A stretch of DNA of 64,000 bases from an uncultured Rhodospira sp. (lineage in GTDB: Bacteria; Pseudomonadota; Alphaproteobacteria; Rhodospirillales; Rhodospirillaceae), in NCBI RefSeq assembly GCF_937138205.1, contig NZ_CAKZOT010000103.1, positions 22,593 through 86,592 on the forward strand, read 5' to 3'. Position numbers and translations under genes: made by a program. Below, in pieces: positions 16,613 through 25,236 of this stretch; the stretch's first letter is position 1, and each line of letters begins with the position of its first letter. A model generated the notes under the pieces. That model was not told the DNA's origin. It saw only the letters and a program-made list of their open reading frames with translations, and did not search any database.

Positions 16613-17976
16613 CACCGCCCCCGAACCGCACCCGATCCTCGACCCGCCGGTCCCGCCGCGCCACTCCGTCCCCGTCCCGGGTCCAGTGGACCGGTCCTGA
16701 CCGCGTGCGCGTCCCTGTGACGGACCTGGGCGCCCACGGCCACGGCTTGGCCCGCCACGACGGTCAACCGCTGTACATCCCGGATGCCCTGCCTGGCGAG
16801 ACCGTCGAGGTGCGGATCGTCGACCGCGTGGGCGATGGCTGGCGCGCCGAAGTGCTGTCGCACCTGGACCCCTCCCCGGACCGGGTGGAACCCGTGTGTC
16901 CGCACTTCGGGCCGTGTGGCGGCTGCACCCTGCAACACCTGCGCCCGGCGGCCCAGGCCGCGTGGAAGCGTCAGCAGATCATCGACGCGGTGACCAAGCG
17001 GGGCCTGCCGGTGCCGGACGTCGATCCGGTGGTGGCGATCCCGCCGGGGCACCGCCGCCGCTGTACGCTCGGCTGGCGCCGGACGGCCCGGGCGGTCCTG
17101 CTTGGCTTCCACGGGCAGGACAGCCATCGCCTGGAGGACGTGCACACGTGCCCCATGGTCGCCTCCGACCTGTTTGTGCTGTTCGCGTCGTTGCGGGCGC
17201 TGCTGGAGGACATCACGGGCGCGGGCGATGCGGGGCAGGCCATTCTGACCCTGACCGACACCGGCGCGGACTGCACCCTGACGCTGGACCGCCCGCCCAC
17301 CCTGGCGATTCGCGAGCGGCTGGCCGCCTTCGCCGAAGACGCCGATCTGGCCCGCCTGGGGTGGTTGTCCAACGGCACCGTGGAGCCGGTCGTGGAACGG
17401 CGGCCGCCGACGGTGCTCATGGCTGGCACGCCCGTCCGCCTGCCGCCGTTGGCCTTTCTCCAACCCTCGCGGGAGGGCGCGGAGGCCATCATTGAAGCCG
17501 TGCGCGCGCGCCTGCCGGCCAGCGATGGCGCGGCGCTGGACCTTTATGCAGGGATGGGGACGGTCACGTTTCCGCTCGCCGCCGAGGGCCGTGCGGTCCA
17601 CGCGGTCGACGAGAACGCGGACTCGATCGCGGCACTGTCCGCCGCCGTGGCCCCGGGACAGCCGATCACCACGGCCGTGCGAAATCTGGACTCGGACCCG
17701 GTTGGCGGCGCCGCGTTGCACGCCTTCGAGGCGGTGGTGTTCGATCCGCCACGGGCCGGCGCCCGCGCCCAGGCCACAGCCCTGGCGTCGGACGGACCGC
17801 CTCACATCGTTGCCGTCTCGTGCCGACCGGCCACGTTCGCCCGCGATGCCCGGATCCTGGTCGATGCCGGCTATGCGCTGGGCCGTATCACGACCATCGA
17901 CCAGTTTCCCTGGGCGGCCCATGTGGAACTCGTCGCCGGCTTTGAGCGTCGCCCTGCCGCCGCCCTCTCGGACTGA
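16609..17976 (+). CDS. Class I SAM-dependent RNA (uracil-5-)-methyltransferase, RlmD/TrmA-like
   Basis: 455-residue predicted iron-sulfur m5U RNA methyltransferase. It has an Arg-rich N-terminus, a TRAM-like domain (about residues 30-95), a cysteine cluster CPHFGPCGGC that with a later Cys would bind 4Fe-4S, and a Rossmann methyltransferase core with LDLYAGMGTVTFPLA, VVFDPPRAGA and the catalytic-Cys motif SCRPATFARD. The start is a GTG overlapping the cinA stop. RlmD (23S rRNA U1939) is the closest named family, but alphaproteobacterial members are diverse and the target uridine is not determinable here. Confidence 0.85.
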   Translation: MTPPPNRTRSSTRRSRRATPSPSRVQWTGPDRVRVPVTDLGAHGHGLARHDGQPLYIPDALPGETVEVRIVDRVGDGWRAEVLSHLDPSPDRVEPVCPHFGPCGGCTLQHLRPAAQAAWKRQQIIDAVTKRGLPVPDVDPVVAIPPGHRRRCTLGWRRTARAVLLGFHGQDSHRLEDVHTCPMVASDLFVLFASLRALLEDITGAGDAGQAILTLTDTGADCTLTLDRPPTLAIRERLAAFAEDADLARLGWLSNGTVEPVVERRPPTVLMAGTPVRLPPLAFLQPSREGAEAIIEAVRARLPASDGAALDLYAGMGTVTFPLAAEGRAVHAVDENADSIAALSAAVAPGQPITTAVRNLDSDPVGGAALHAFEAVVFDPPRAGARAQATALASDGPPHIVAVSCRPATFARDARILVDAGYALGRITTIDQFPWAAHVELVAGFERRPAAALSD

Positions 17977-17987
17977 TCTGACTGACG

Positions 17988-18299
17988 TCAGACCGTCTGG
18001 CGGATCGAAAACAGGGTGTCGAACCGGGCCAGGTCGAGCATTTCCCGAACGGTCCCCTTGGGGTCGGCCAGCACGACGGCGCTGCCGGTCTTTTTCGCCT
18101 GCTCGCGCAGGGTCAACAGGAACCCGAGGCCGGCGGAATCCATGTACGTCAGGCCCCCGAAGTTGACCTCGACCTGCCCGGGACGGCCGGACAGCGTCTC
18201 GCCGACGACGCGATCAAAAGTCGAACGATCGCTGTGGATGAGCTGATCCGACAGGTACAGGACGATTTTGCCACTCTCTGATTTCACTTCGTACTTCAA
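17988..18299 (-). CDS. STAS domain anti-sigma-factor-antagonist-like protein
   Basis: 103-residue single STAS domain, the SpoIIAA/RsbV fold. The putative phosphorylation site is Ser55 in TYMDSAGLGFLL, preceded by strand VEVNFGGL and followed by the helix LTLREQAKKTGSAVVLADP. Such proteins switch partners (an anti-sigma kinase or a histidine-kinase-like protein) according to phosphorylation of that serine. No kinase or phosphatase gene is adjacent; the nearest neighbour is the chemoreceptor gene 268 bp upstream on the same strand. The 3' end converges with the methyltransferase gene 11 bp away. Confidence 0.85.
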   Translation of the reverse strand: MKYEVKSESGKIVLYLSDQLIHSDRSTFDRVVGETLSGRPGQVEVNFGGLTYMDSAGLGFLLTLREQAKKTGSAVVLADPKGTVREMLDLARFDTLFSIRQTV

Positions 18300-18567
18300 G
18301 GCCTCTCCTCCTTGTGGCGGTCTTTGAGCCTGAACAAACCCCTAGGCTGGCGCCAGATACCGAACACCTGCTCGCCTTGCGCGCCGGAGCATTCCGAGAC
18401 GACATGGAGACATCCTGCGATCACACCGGATCCCAGCCCCGCATTCTATCCGAATCTATCCGCACGTTCATTGTTCGAATTTGGGCCGCCCCTTGGATCA
18501 CAGGCCCTTGGATTACAGGAAAGCGGGGCTTGGCCAGCGATCGAAGGCACGGACGGCCGCGACCGAT

Positions 18568-20913
18568 CTAACGCCGGTTGCCGATCATGCCATTCAGCCC
18601 ATCCTGCTGTTGGTCGTTCAGTTCCAGGCGGATGTGTGTGGCGTCGTCGGTCTTGGCGACGATGGCACCACTCACAGTCCCAAGACCCGGGATATCGATC
18701 TTGAATTCCTGACCCCGCTCGCCGTCCAGCGCCCGATCGAGCGTGCCCACACCGCTCCGGGCGAGATCGTGCAACAGGGCGGACTGTTGGCCGCGCCCCG
18801 GGATCTCCAGGGTCACGGCCAGGTTGACCGTATGCAGTTCGCTGTCCAGACGGTCCTCCTCCGACCCGCTGCGCATCAGCTTGTCGAGCGCGGCCTGCAT
18901 CTGGTGCACGCGGTTGCGCACCTCGGCCGCCGCCTGCTGGACCGAGTTGGCGTGTTGGCCGGTCTCGGTGCTGCTGCTCGACACCTGGCCGATGTTCTCC
19001 GAGGAGTCCTGCGTGCTGCGCGAGGCCTGCTGCGCATTCTGGCTGATTTCCCGGGTGGCGGCGGTCTGTTCCTCCACGGCCGCTGAAACGGCGGTGGCGA
19101 TCTCGTTGATCTCGGCGATGACCTTGGCGATCCCGTCGATGGCGTCCACCGCCTCGCGCGTGGCGGACTGCATCCCGCCGATCTGCTTGGCGATGTCCTC
19201 GGTCGCGTTGGCCGTCTGGTTGGCCAGCGTCTTGACCTCGTTGGCGACGACGGCGAAGCCCTTGCCGGCCTCCCCGGCCCGCGCGGCCTCGATCGTGGCG
19301 TTGAGGGCCAACAGGTTCGTCTGCTTGGCGATGTCGCTGATCATGTTGACGACTTCGCCGATCTGGTTGGCCGCCTGGGCCAGCCCCTGGATCCGCTCGT
19401 TGGTCGTCTCCGCCTGTTCCACCGCCCGATGGGCCGTCGCCGCCGAAGCGCTGACCTGCCGGCTGATCTCGTCCACCGAGCTGGCCATCTGTTCGGCGGC
19501 GGCGGCCACGGCATCGACACTGTGCGCCGCCTCCCGCGACGCGGACGCGGCGGCATCGGACCGGTTTTCCGTCTGCCTGACCGCGTCGGCCATCTGTTGG
19601 GCCAGCGTATGCATGGTCTCGGCCTGCTGTTGGACAAGGCTGATGGCGTTGCGGACCTCCTGGTCGAGGGCGTTGGTCATGGCGAACATCTCGGCCTTGA
19701 CCTTGCGCGCGTTGCGCCGGTGCATGGCCTCCTGCTCCGCCGCCAGTTCCTTCAGCTTCAGGCCATTGTCCTTGAACACCTGAACCGCGCCCGCCATTTC
19801 GCCGATCTCGTCGGAACGCTGACGCCCGGGCACCTCGACGGTAAGGTCGTCGTGCGCCAGCCGTTCCATGGCCTCCGTCATGCCCTTCAACGGACGGCTG
19901 AGCAGCCGGCGCAGCATGAGGACGATCAGCCCCATCACACCCAACGTGGCCAGCGGGTTGACGACGGCCTGCACCGAGGTCGACCGAAGCTGCACCTCCT
20001 CCAGGTGCTCCACCCGATCGTGCAACCGATCGGTCTCCGCCTGAGATGTCTCGCGCACCTCTGTGCGCTGCTTCTCGGCGGCCCGCATCAACTCGGCCAG
20101 TTCGCGCTCCTGGGCTTCCTCCAGGGTTTGGATTTTCTTTTCTGCCCGCTCCTCAAGCGCGATCAGGGCCGCCCGTGTGACGGCCACCTCGAGAACGCCG
20201 CGCGGCTCATCGCCGCTTCCGTGGCAGCCCTGGCATTCCATGTCGTTGGTCAGGGTGGAGTAGGAGAACAGAACCGGCTGCAGGGCGCCGTCGTCGTCCT
20301 CGACCTCGCCCGGGTGTGTGGCCTTGCCATCGCCGACCGCCAACGCGTCGTCCAGACCCGCCTTGCGGTCCGCCGGAATCTCCACCGGATCCTCGCTTGA
20401 CCGGGCTTGAAAATACGTCGTGCCCAGACGCTCGTTCACCTCCATGATGGTGGAATTGTCGGTGAAGGCCTCCACCCCTGTCGTCCGCCACAACCGGATC
20501 GACATGACCCCCGGAATCTCGGACAGGGAGAACATGATGTCCTCGGCGGTGGAGGCTTCGCCGCTGAGCATCGCGGAGCGGATCATGCTTGTCGCCGACG
20601 ACGAGATCCCCTGATGCATCCCGGCGATGAACCGCCGTTCGATCTCGGTTTCGCTGACCGTCTCCGTCTCGACCAGATCATGGTGCGCCTTTTGGCGAGC
20701 AATCTGCGTCTCGACAACCTCATCGACCGTGTTTTCAATAAACTCGTCTTTCTTCGCAATGACCCCGTCAACGTCTTCAGAAAACGCCTCTGTCTCGGAC
20801 CGGACAACAGTTGAAAAGTAATAAACCAAGGCTATATTTACGATGGCAATAATTGAAACCAAGGCCACGACAACGGCCGTAATCTTAGCATTCAGCGACT
20901 TCATCATGCCCAT
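18568..20913 (-). CDS. Methyl-accepting chemotaxis protein with periplasmic CxxCH haem motif and C-terminal PilZ-like domain
   Basis: 781-residue transmembrane chemoreceptor. TM1 spans about residues 10-33; a periplasmic domain to about 315 contains one c-type haem attachment motif, CQGCH, at 227-231, flanked by a coiled segment. TM2 is about 316-337, HAMP about 333-385, and the signalling hairpin tip is in DIAKQTNLLALNATIEAARA with GKGFAVVANEVKTLA. After the signalling domain, about residues 695-775 resemble PilZ (LLHDLARSGVGTLD), but the RxxxR motif is not evident and the D/NxSxxG motif has Ala for Ser, so c-di-GMP binding is uncertain. A covalent haem suggests redox or gas sensing, as in DcrA-type receptors. 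Confidence 0.9.
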   Translation of the reverse strand: MGMMKSLNAKITAVVVALVSIIAIVNIALVYYFSTVVRSETEAFSEDVDGVIAKKDEFIENTVDEVVETQIARQKAHHDLVETETVSETEIERRFIAGMHQGISSSATSMIRSAMLSGEASTAEDIMFSLSEIPGVMSIRLWRTTGVEAFTDNSTIMEVNERLGTTYFQARSSEDPVEIPADRKAGLDDALAVGDGKATHPGEVEDDDGALQPVLFSYSTLTNDMECQGCHGSGDEPRGVLEVAVTRAALIALEERAEKKIQTLEEAQERELAELMRAAEKQRTEVRETSQAETDRLHDRVEHLEEVQLRSTSVQAVVNPLATLGVMGLIVLMLRRLLSRPLKGMTEAMERLAHDDLTVEVPGRQRSDEIGEMAGAVQVFKDNGLKLKELAAEQEAMHRRNARKVKAEMFAMTNALDQEVRNAISLVQQQAETMHTLAQQMADAVRQTENRSDAAASASREAAHSVDAVAAAAEQMASSVDEISRQVSASAATAHRAVEQAETTNERIQGLAQAANQIGEVVNMISDIAKQTNLLALNATIEAARAGEAGKGFAVVANEVKTLANQTANATEDIAKQIGGMQSATREAVDAIDGIAKVIAEINEIATAVSAAVEEQTAATREISQNAQQASRSTQDSSENIGQVSSSSTETGQHANSVQQAAAEVRNRVHQMQAALDKLMRSGSEEDRLDSELHTVNLAVTLEIPGRGQQSALLHDLARSGVGTLDRALDGERGQEFKIDIPGLGTVSGAIVAKTDDATHIRLELNDQQQDGLNGMIGNRR

Positions 20914-21359
20914 TTCTCGCCGTCCTGACGTTTTGCCTTGACCCAGGCCTCATGCACAGCCATGCCGTGTCATAGTGGGCCGGGGACCGCGAACGCACGA
21001 CCCCGGCACACGACTCACGACCCCATCGGTTCGAGGCAGACCACCGGTCCCCCGCCGACACTGTTTAGCATCGAATCTCTACCGAATCGCTAATCTCGTC
21101 TGTTCTGTTTGCCGAAACGTTAATCGGATCAGCCGGGACGGCGCATGGCAGCCGCGCTAGCCCTGCATGTGAAAATCACGCGAAGTGAATTGAACACGGT
21201 CAAGTATCATCGGCCCGCCGACACACGAAGCGAGCGGTTAGGCAACACGAAAACGACGCCTTGCCAGCCGCAAGGCGCGCCATGATTGCCTCTCATCAGA
21301 ATTCAGGCCGTTACACCAACAATAGTGAGTCGGATATTGTGCCGTCCGCCCACCCTCTG
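20914..21359. other. Non-coding interval between chemoreceptor and small membrane protein genes
   Basis: 446 bp without a supported gene. It holds the promoter of the leftward chemoreceptor gene and the 3' end of the small membrane protein gene, which reads leftward into it. I looked for a sigma-28-like TAAA/GCCGATAA pair on the minus strand and did not find a convincing one. Short frames here give no recognisable proteins. Confidence 0.45.
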
Positions 21360-21545
21360 TCAGGTCGCCGACTCGTCCTCTTCGACGCGGCCACCGGTGA
21401 CGATAATGGTGATCGCCATGATGACAATCGTCAGGGCCAAAACCAGGTAGATGACCCACCATTGCTGGAAGATGAATACGGCCAAGTAGGCCAGCAGGCC
21501 CGCGAGAGCGACAGCAAGGATGAGACTCAACTTGACGGTTACCAT
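21360..21545 (-). CDS. Small two-helix membrane protein, unknown function
   Basis: 61-residue protein made of two hydrophobic helices (LSLILAVALAGLLAYLAVFI and WVIYLVLALTIVIMAITII) joined by a short QQWW turn, with an acidic C-terminus. The start ATG at 21545 has an excellent GGAAGGGAGG Shine-Dalgarno about 7 nt away, which is the main reason for calling it a gene. It is divergent from the DUF1538 operon that starts 361 bp away. I do not recognise a family. It may be a small accessory subunit of that system or unrelated. Confidence 0.6.
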   Translation of the reverse strand: MVTVKLSLILAVALAGLLAYLAVFIFQQWWVIYLVLALTIVIMAITIIVTGGRVEEDESAT

Positions 21546-21906
21546 GGCCGGCCTCCCTTCCGTTTCAGATGCCCGGTTGCGGCCCCGCCGCCACTGACCG
21601 GCGCCGCCGCCCTCGCCGCCTCAAAAACGAAGGCTTTCGAGACGGTATTGTTACGTTTTAGATATAGCAGTTGGCATTCGTTGTCCACCCAATCGCCCCA
21701 CCCAATCGCCCCCCAACGCCCTGGATCCGCCCGTCCCGTCCGCTGCTCTTCCGGCACCCCTGCATTGACAGGCTCCCGGGGTGCCCCCACGTTCTTGAGT
21801 ACTATCGTGGCTTGTGTGATCGCCGCGGTCGCCTCACTCTCCGGACTCCGCTCATTCTCGCGGCGGTTCGCCCCTTTCCGCCCACTGTCGAACTGTCCCC
21901 CCAGGC
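21546..21906. other. Divergent intergenic region upstream of DUF1538 operon
   Basis: 361 bp between the small membrane protein gene and the first DUF1538 gene, presumably holding both promoters. The segment 21640-21690 is AT-rich (GTTACGTTTTAGATATAG) in a high-GC background and is the most likely promoter area. I see no riboswitch-like structure or strong palindrome. Open frames overlapping it look like shadows. Confidence 0.45.
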
Positions 21907-22641
21907 ATGATCACGCCCTTCCGATCCTTTCTCGGACTCATCCTGGGTGCGCTGCGCGATCTGGCGCCGATCATCCTGGTCATCAGCTTTTTCCAGATCG
22001 TCGTGCTGCAGCAACCGTTTCCGAACCTCGGGCCGATCATCGTCGGCTTGCTGCTGGTGTTGCTGGGGCTGGCGCTGTTCATCCAGGGGCTGGAGATGGG
22101 GTTGTTTCCCCTGGGCGAGTCCATGGCCCATGCCTTCGCCCGCAAGGGCAGTCTGTTCTGGCTGCTGGCGTTCGCCTTTGCCCTCGGCTTCGGGACCACG
22201 GTGGCCGAGCCAGCGCTGATCGCGGTGACCGGCGAGGCGGCCGAGGCCGCCGCCAAGGCCGGCCTGATCGCGCCGGGACCGGACAGCAAAGCGACCTATG
22301 CGGTCGGGATGCGCTACACCGTGGCTTTCGCGGTTGGCATCGCCATCCTTGTGGGGGTCTTCCGCATCATCAAGGGCTGGCCGGTGCAGATCCTGATCAT
22401 CGGCGGATACCTCATCGTCGTGGCGCTGACCTTCATCGCGCCGGCGGAGATCGTTGGCGTGGCGTACGATTCCGGCGGCGTCACCACGTCGACCATCACC
22501 GTGCCGCTGGTCACCGCGCTGGGCGTCGGGCTGGCCTCGATGCTGCGCGGCCGCAATCCGTTGATTGACGGCTTCGGGCTGATCGCCTTCGCCAGCCTGA
22601 CGCCGATGATGTTCGTCATGCTCTACGGCCTGCTGTACTGA
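21907..22641 (+). CDS. DUF1538 family membrane protein (A)
   Basis: 244-residue polytopic inner-membrane protein of the DUF1538 family, with about six to seven predicted helices. Conserved-looking blocks are [16 protein letters not shown] near residues 97-113, [20 protein letters not shown] near 180-200 and [20 protein letters not shown] near 215-235. The same blocks recur in the next gene, so the two are diverged paralogues and may form a heteromeric membrane complex. Polar, glycine-rich breaks inside helices are reminiscent of transporters. I know of no established function for the family. It is the first gene of a run continuing to the CaCA antiporter. Confidence 0.85.
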   Translation: MITPFRSFLGLILGALRDLAPIILVISFFQIVVLQQPFPNLGPIIVGLLLVLLGLALFIQGLEMGLFPLGESMAHAFARKGSLFWLLAFAFALGFGTTVAEPALIAVTGEAAEAAAKAGLIAPGPDSKATYAVGMRYTVAFAVGIAILVGVFRIIKGWPVQILIIGGYLIVVALTFIAPAEIVGVAYDSGGVTTSTITVPLVTALGVGLASMLRGRNPLIDGFGLIAFASLTPMMFVMLYGLLY

Positions 22642-22661
22642 CCCGGAAGGAACCGCGCCCC

Positions 22662-23453
22662 GTGGCCACGCTGATCCAGCTTGTCGATACGCTCTGGACC
22701 ACCATTCTGGACGTGGCGCCGATCCTGCTGATCCTGGTGCTGTTCCAGGTGATGGTGCTGCGCCAGAAGGTGCCGCACCTGCGACGCATGATCCTGGGGT
22801 TCATCTACGTGGTGCTGGGGCTGGACCTGTTCCTGGTCGGGCTGGAGATGGCGTTGTTTCCCCTCGGCCAGATCATGGCCGGGCAACTGACCGACCCGGC
22901 ATTCATGGGCGTCTCCGAGCAGGGGGCCATCGGGGCCAACTGGCGCGACTACCTGTGGGTCTATGCCTTCGCGGCCGCCGTCGGCTTTTCCACCACCATC
23001 GCCGAGCCGGCGCTGATCGCCGTCAGCCTGAAGGTGAAGGAGGTCTCCGGTGGCGCGGTGAAGGCGTGGGGCCTGCGGGTGGCGGTGGCCGTCGGTGTGG
23101 CGGTTGGCGTGACGCTCGGCGCGCTTCGCATCGTCACCGGCTGGTCCTTGCCCCTGCTCATCGTCATCGGCTATGTGATCGTGATCATTCAGACCCTGAT
23201 CGCGCCGCGTCAGATCATTCCGCTCGCCTACGATTCCGGGGGAGTGACCACGTCCACCGTCACGGTGCCCCTGGTGACCGCGCTCGGCCTGGGCCTGGCC
23301 TCGAACATTCCCGGGCGCAGTCCCCTCATCGACGGCTTCGGGCTGATCGCCCTGGCCAGCCTGTTTCCCATGATCACCGTCATGGGCTACGCGCAGGTGG
23401 GCGACCTTCTCGCCCGTCGCGCCGCCCGCCGCAAAGCGCGTGAGGAGTCATGA
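22662..23453 (+). CDS. DUF1538 family membrane protein (B)
   Basis: 263-residue paralogue of the upstream DUF1538 protein. It starts with GTG at 22662 after a GGAAGG Shine-Dalgarno, 20 bp after the previous stop. Matching blocks are [36 protein letters not shown] and [20 protein letters not shown]. The C-terminus is a basic cytoplasmic tail (LLARRAARRKAREES). It overlaps the start of the PII-like gene by 4 bp (ATGA), a strong hint that the membrane protein and the PII-like protein act together, as PII proteins and AmtB do. Confidence 0.85.
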   Translation: MATLIQLVDTLWTTILDVAPILLILVLFQVMVLRQKVPHLRRMILGFIYVVLGLDLFLVGLEMALFPLGQIMAGQLTDPAFMGVSEQGAIGANWRDYLWVYAFAAAVGFSTTIAEPALIAVSLKVKEVSGGAVKAWGLRVAVAVGVAVGVTLGALRIVTGWSLPLLIVIGYVIVIIQTLIAPRQIIPLAYDSGGVTTSTVTVPLVTALGLGLASNIPGRSPLIDGFGLIALASLFPMITVMGYAQVGDLLARRAARRKAREES

Positions 23454-23800
23454 AGTTCAAGTTGATCATCGCCAGTGTCCCGGACACGACGACCGACGCC
23501 ATCGTCGACGCCGCCCGCAAGGAGGGCGCCACCGGCTGCACGGTCCTGACCAACGCCCGCGGCGAGGGGCTGAAAAAGGCCAAGACGTTCCTGGGCCTGG
23601 ACCTGGCGGGCGGGCGCGACCTGGTGCTGATCATCGTCGAGCAGCATCTGGCCCGGCGCATCCTGGAAACCATCGACGCGGCCGGCAAGTTCGACACCAG
23701 CCCCGGGGCCGGCATCGCCATCATGATCGATGTCGAGGACGCCGTCGGCCTGGGCAGCCAGATTCACACCATCCAGACCGAGATCGAGGACGAGGTATGA
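23450..23800 (+). CDS. PII-like signalling protein (DUF1538-associated)
   Basis: 116-residue PII-superfamily protein: MKFKLIIASVPDTTTDAIVD opens the first beta-alpha unit and KEGATGCTVLTNARGEGL the second. It differs from GlnB/GlnK (compare the true GlnK at 35012): there is no T-loop Tyr51 region; that segment is shortened to about GLKKAKTFLGLDLAGGRD. PII-superfamily proteins usually bind adenine nucleotides at subunit clefts and regulate a membrane transporter. The 4-bp overlaps with DUF1538-B upstream and the CBS gene downstream make regulation of that transporter the natural inference. The effector is unknown. Confidence 0.85.
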   Translation: MKFKLIIASVPDTTTDAIVDAARKEGATGCTVLTNARGEGLKKAKTFLGLDLAGGRDLVLIIVEQHLARRILETIDAAGKFDTSPGAGIAIMIDVEDAVGLGSQIHTIQTEIEDEV

Positions 23801-24231
23801 GCAGCAGGCCGTATAAGCCGGTCCGGCAGGTCATGTCCGACACGCCGTACCTGATCGAGGGCATGGCCACCGTCACCGAGGCGGTGGCCATGATGAAAGA
23901 GAAGCGCGTCAGTTCCCTGGTCATCCGCAAGCGCCACGAGGGCGACGAATACGGCATGGTCGTCATCCAGGACATCGCCGACAAGATCGTCGCCCAGGAT
24001 CGCTCGCCCGACCGCGTCAACGTCTACGAAATCATGAGCAAACCCCTGATCGCCGTGCAGGCCGACATGGACGTCCGGTACGCCATCCGCCTGCTTGGCC
24101 GGTTCCGCCTGTCGCGGACCATCGTGATGGACCAGGGAGAGCTGGTCGGCATCGCCACCCTGCGCGACCTTGTCCTCGCCTACCTGACGGGCGACGATCA
24201 AGTCCCGCCCGCCCCAACGGAGACATCGTGA
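23797..24231 (+). CDS. CBS-pair domain protein
   Basis: 144-residue stand-alone tandem CBS (Bateman) module. First CBS: PVRQVMSDTPYLIEGMATVT through SSLVIRKRHEGDEYGMVVIQ; second CBS: YEIMSKPLIAVQADMDVRYA through LSRTIVMDQGELVGIATLRD. Such modules sense adenosine nucleotides (AMP, ATP, SAM) and commonly gate transporters, including ion channels and MgtE-type carriers. The ATG overlaps the PII-like stop (ATGA), and the stop is 1 bp before the CaCA start. Two nucleotide-sensing soluble proteins in a row between membrane proteins is the notable feature of this operon. Confidence 0.88.
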   Translation: MSSRPYKPVRQVMSDTPYLIEGMATVTEAVAMMKEKRVSSLVIRKRHEGDEYGMVVIQDIADKIVAQDRSPDRVNVYEIMSKPLIAVQADMDVRYAIRLLGRFRLSRTIVMDQGELVGIATLRDLVLAYLTGDDQVPPAPTETS

Positions 24232-24232
24232 C

Positions 24233-25225
24233 ATGCTCACCGCCGTGGTGTTCTTGATCCTCGGATTCGTCCTCTTGCCTGTCGGCGCCAACATCCTGGT
24301 CAGCGGCGCCGTCGCCCTGTCGGAACGCCTGGGCGTCTCGCCCCTGGTGGTGGCGTTGACCGTCGTGGCCTTTGGCACGTCGCTGCCGGAACTGGTGGTC
24401 TGTCTGGACGCCGCGCTGGGCGGCGCGCCGGGCATCGCCATGGGCAACGTGGTCGGCTCGAACATCGCCAACGTGCTGTTGATCCTGGGGGCGGCGGCCC
24501 TGATCATGCCCGTCGCCTGCGGCGAGCCGCGCGCGTTCCTGCGTGACAGCCTGATCATGCTGGCCGCCACGGCCCTGTGCGTGGGCGCGGTCCTGTCGGG
24601 TGTCATCCCGCGCTGGCAGGGCGGCGGGATGCTGGTCCTGCTGGTGGTTTTCCTGGTGTACTCCTATTGGCGTGACTCGACCGACAAGGACGCCGCCGAG
24701 TCCCATCTGTCAGAGGTCGAGGAGTTCGAGGGCCTGAAGGACCGGCCCTGGGCGATCATCATTGGCGCCATCGTGCTCGGGCTTGCCGGGGTGGTCGGTG
24801 GCGCCCACCTTCTGGTCGAGGGCGCCGTGGTGGTCGCGCGCGGCCTGGGTGTGTCCGAGGCGGTGATCGGTCTGACCGTTGTGGCCCTGGGCACCTCGCT
24901 GCCGGAACTCGCGGTGGCCGTCGCGGCGGCGATGAAGAAAGAGCCGGATGTGATCGTCGGCAGCATTGTCGGCTCCAACATCTTCAACATCCTGGCCATC
25001 CTGGGCGCCACCGCGCTGGTGATCCCGATCGAAGTGCCGGCGCAGGTGGCGTCGTTCGACATCTGGGTCATGGTCGCCGTCGCCGTGCTGTTGCTGCCCG
25101 TCATGATGAGCGGGCGCCGCATGAGCCGGGTTGAGGGGGGCCTGTTCCTGACGGCCTACGCGGGGTACACGGCGATCCAGTACGTCGGCGTGGATCGTGT
25201 GTTGATGCTGTCCCCGGTGTCTTGA
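24233..25225 (+). CDS. Calcium/sodium antiporter, CaCA family (YrbG-like)
   Basis: 330-residue inner-membrane cation antiporter with about ten helices and the two inverted alpha-repeats of the CaCA superfamily: GTSLPELVVCLDAALGG with GNVVGSNIANVLLILG, and GTSLPELAVAVAAAMKK with GSIVGSNIFNILAILG. The acidic residues within GTSLPEL are the expected ion ligands. The central cytoplasmic loop (DKDAAESHLSEVEEFEGLKD) is acidic and could be regulatory. Exchange of Ca2+ or K+ for Na+ or H+ cannot be distinguished. Its place at the end of the DUF1538-PII-CBS run suggests that the whole operon concerns ion homeostasis. Confidence 0.9.
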   Translation: MLTAVVFLILGFVLLPVGANILVSGAVALSERLGVSPLVVALTVVAFGTSLPELVVCLDAALGGAPGIAMGNVVGSNIANVLLILGAAALIMPVACGEPRAFLRDSLIMLAATALCVGAVLSGVIPRWQGGGMLVLLVVFLVYSYWRDSTDKDAAESHLSEVEEFEGLKDRPWAIIIGAIVLGLAGVVGGAHLLVEGAVVVARGLGVSEAVIGLTVVALGTSLPELAVAVAAAMKKEPDVIVGSIVGSNIFNILAILGATALVIPIEVPAQVASFDIWVMVAVAVLLLPVMMSGRRMSRVEGGLFLTAYAGYTAIQYVGVDRVLMLSPVS

Positions 25226-25236
25226 GGCCGCCAACC

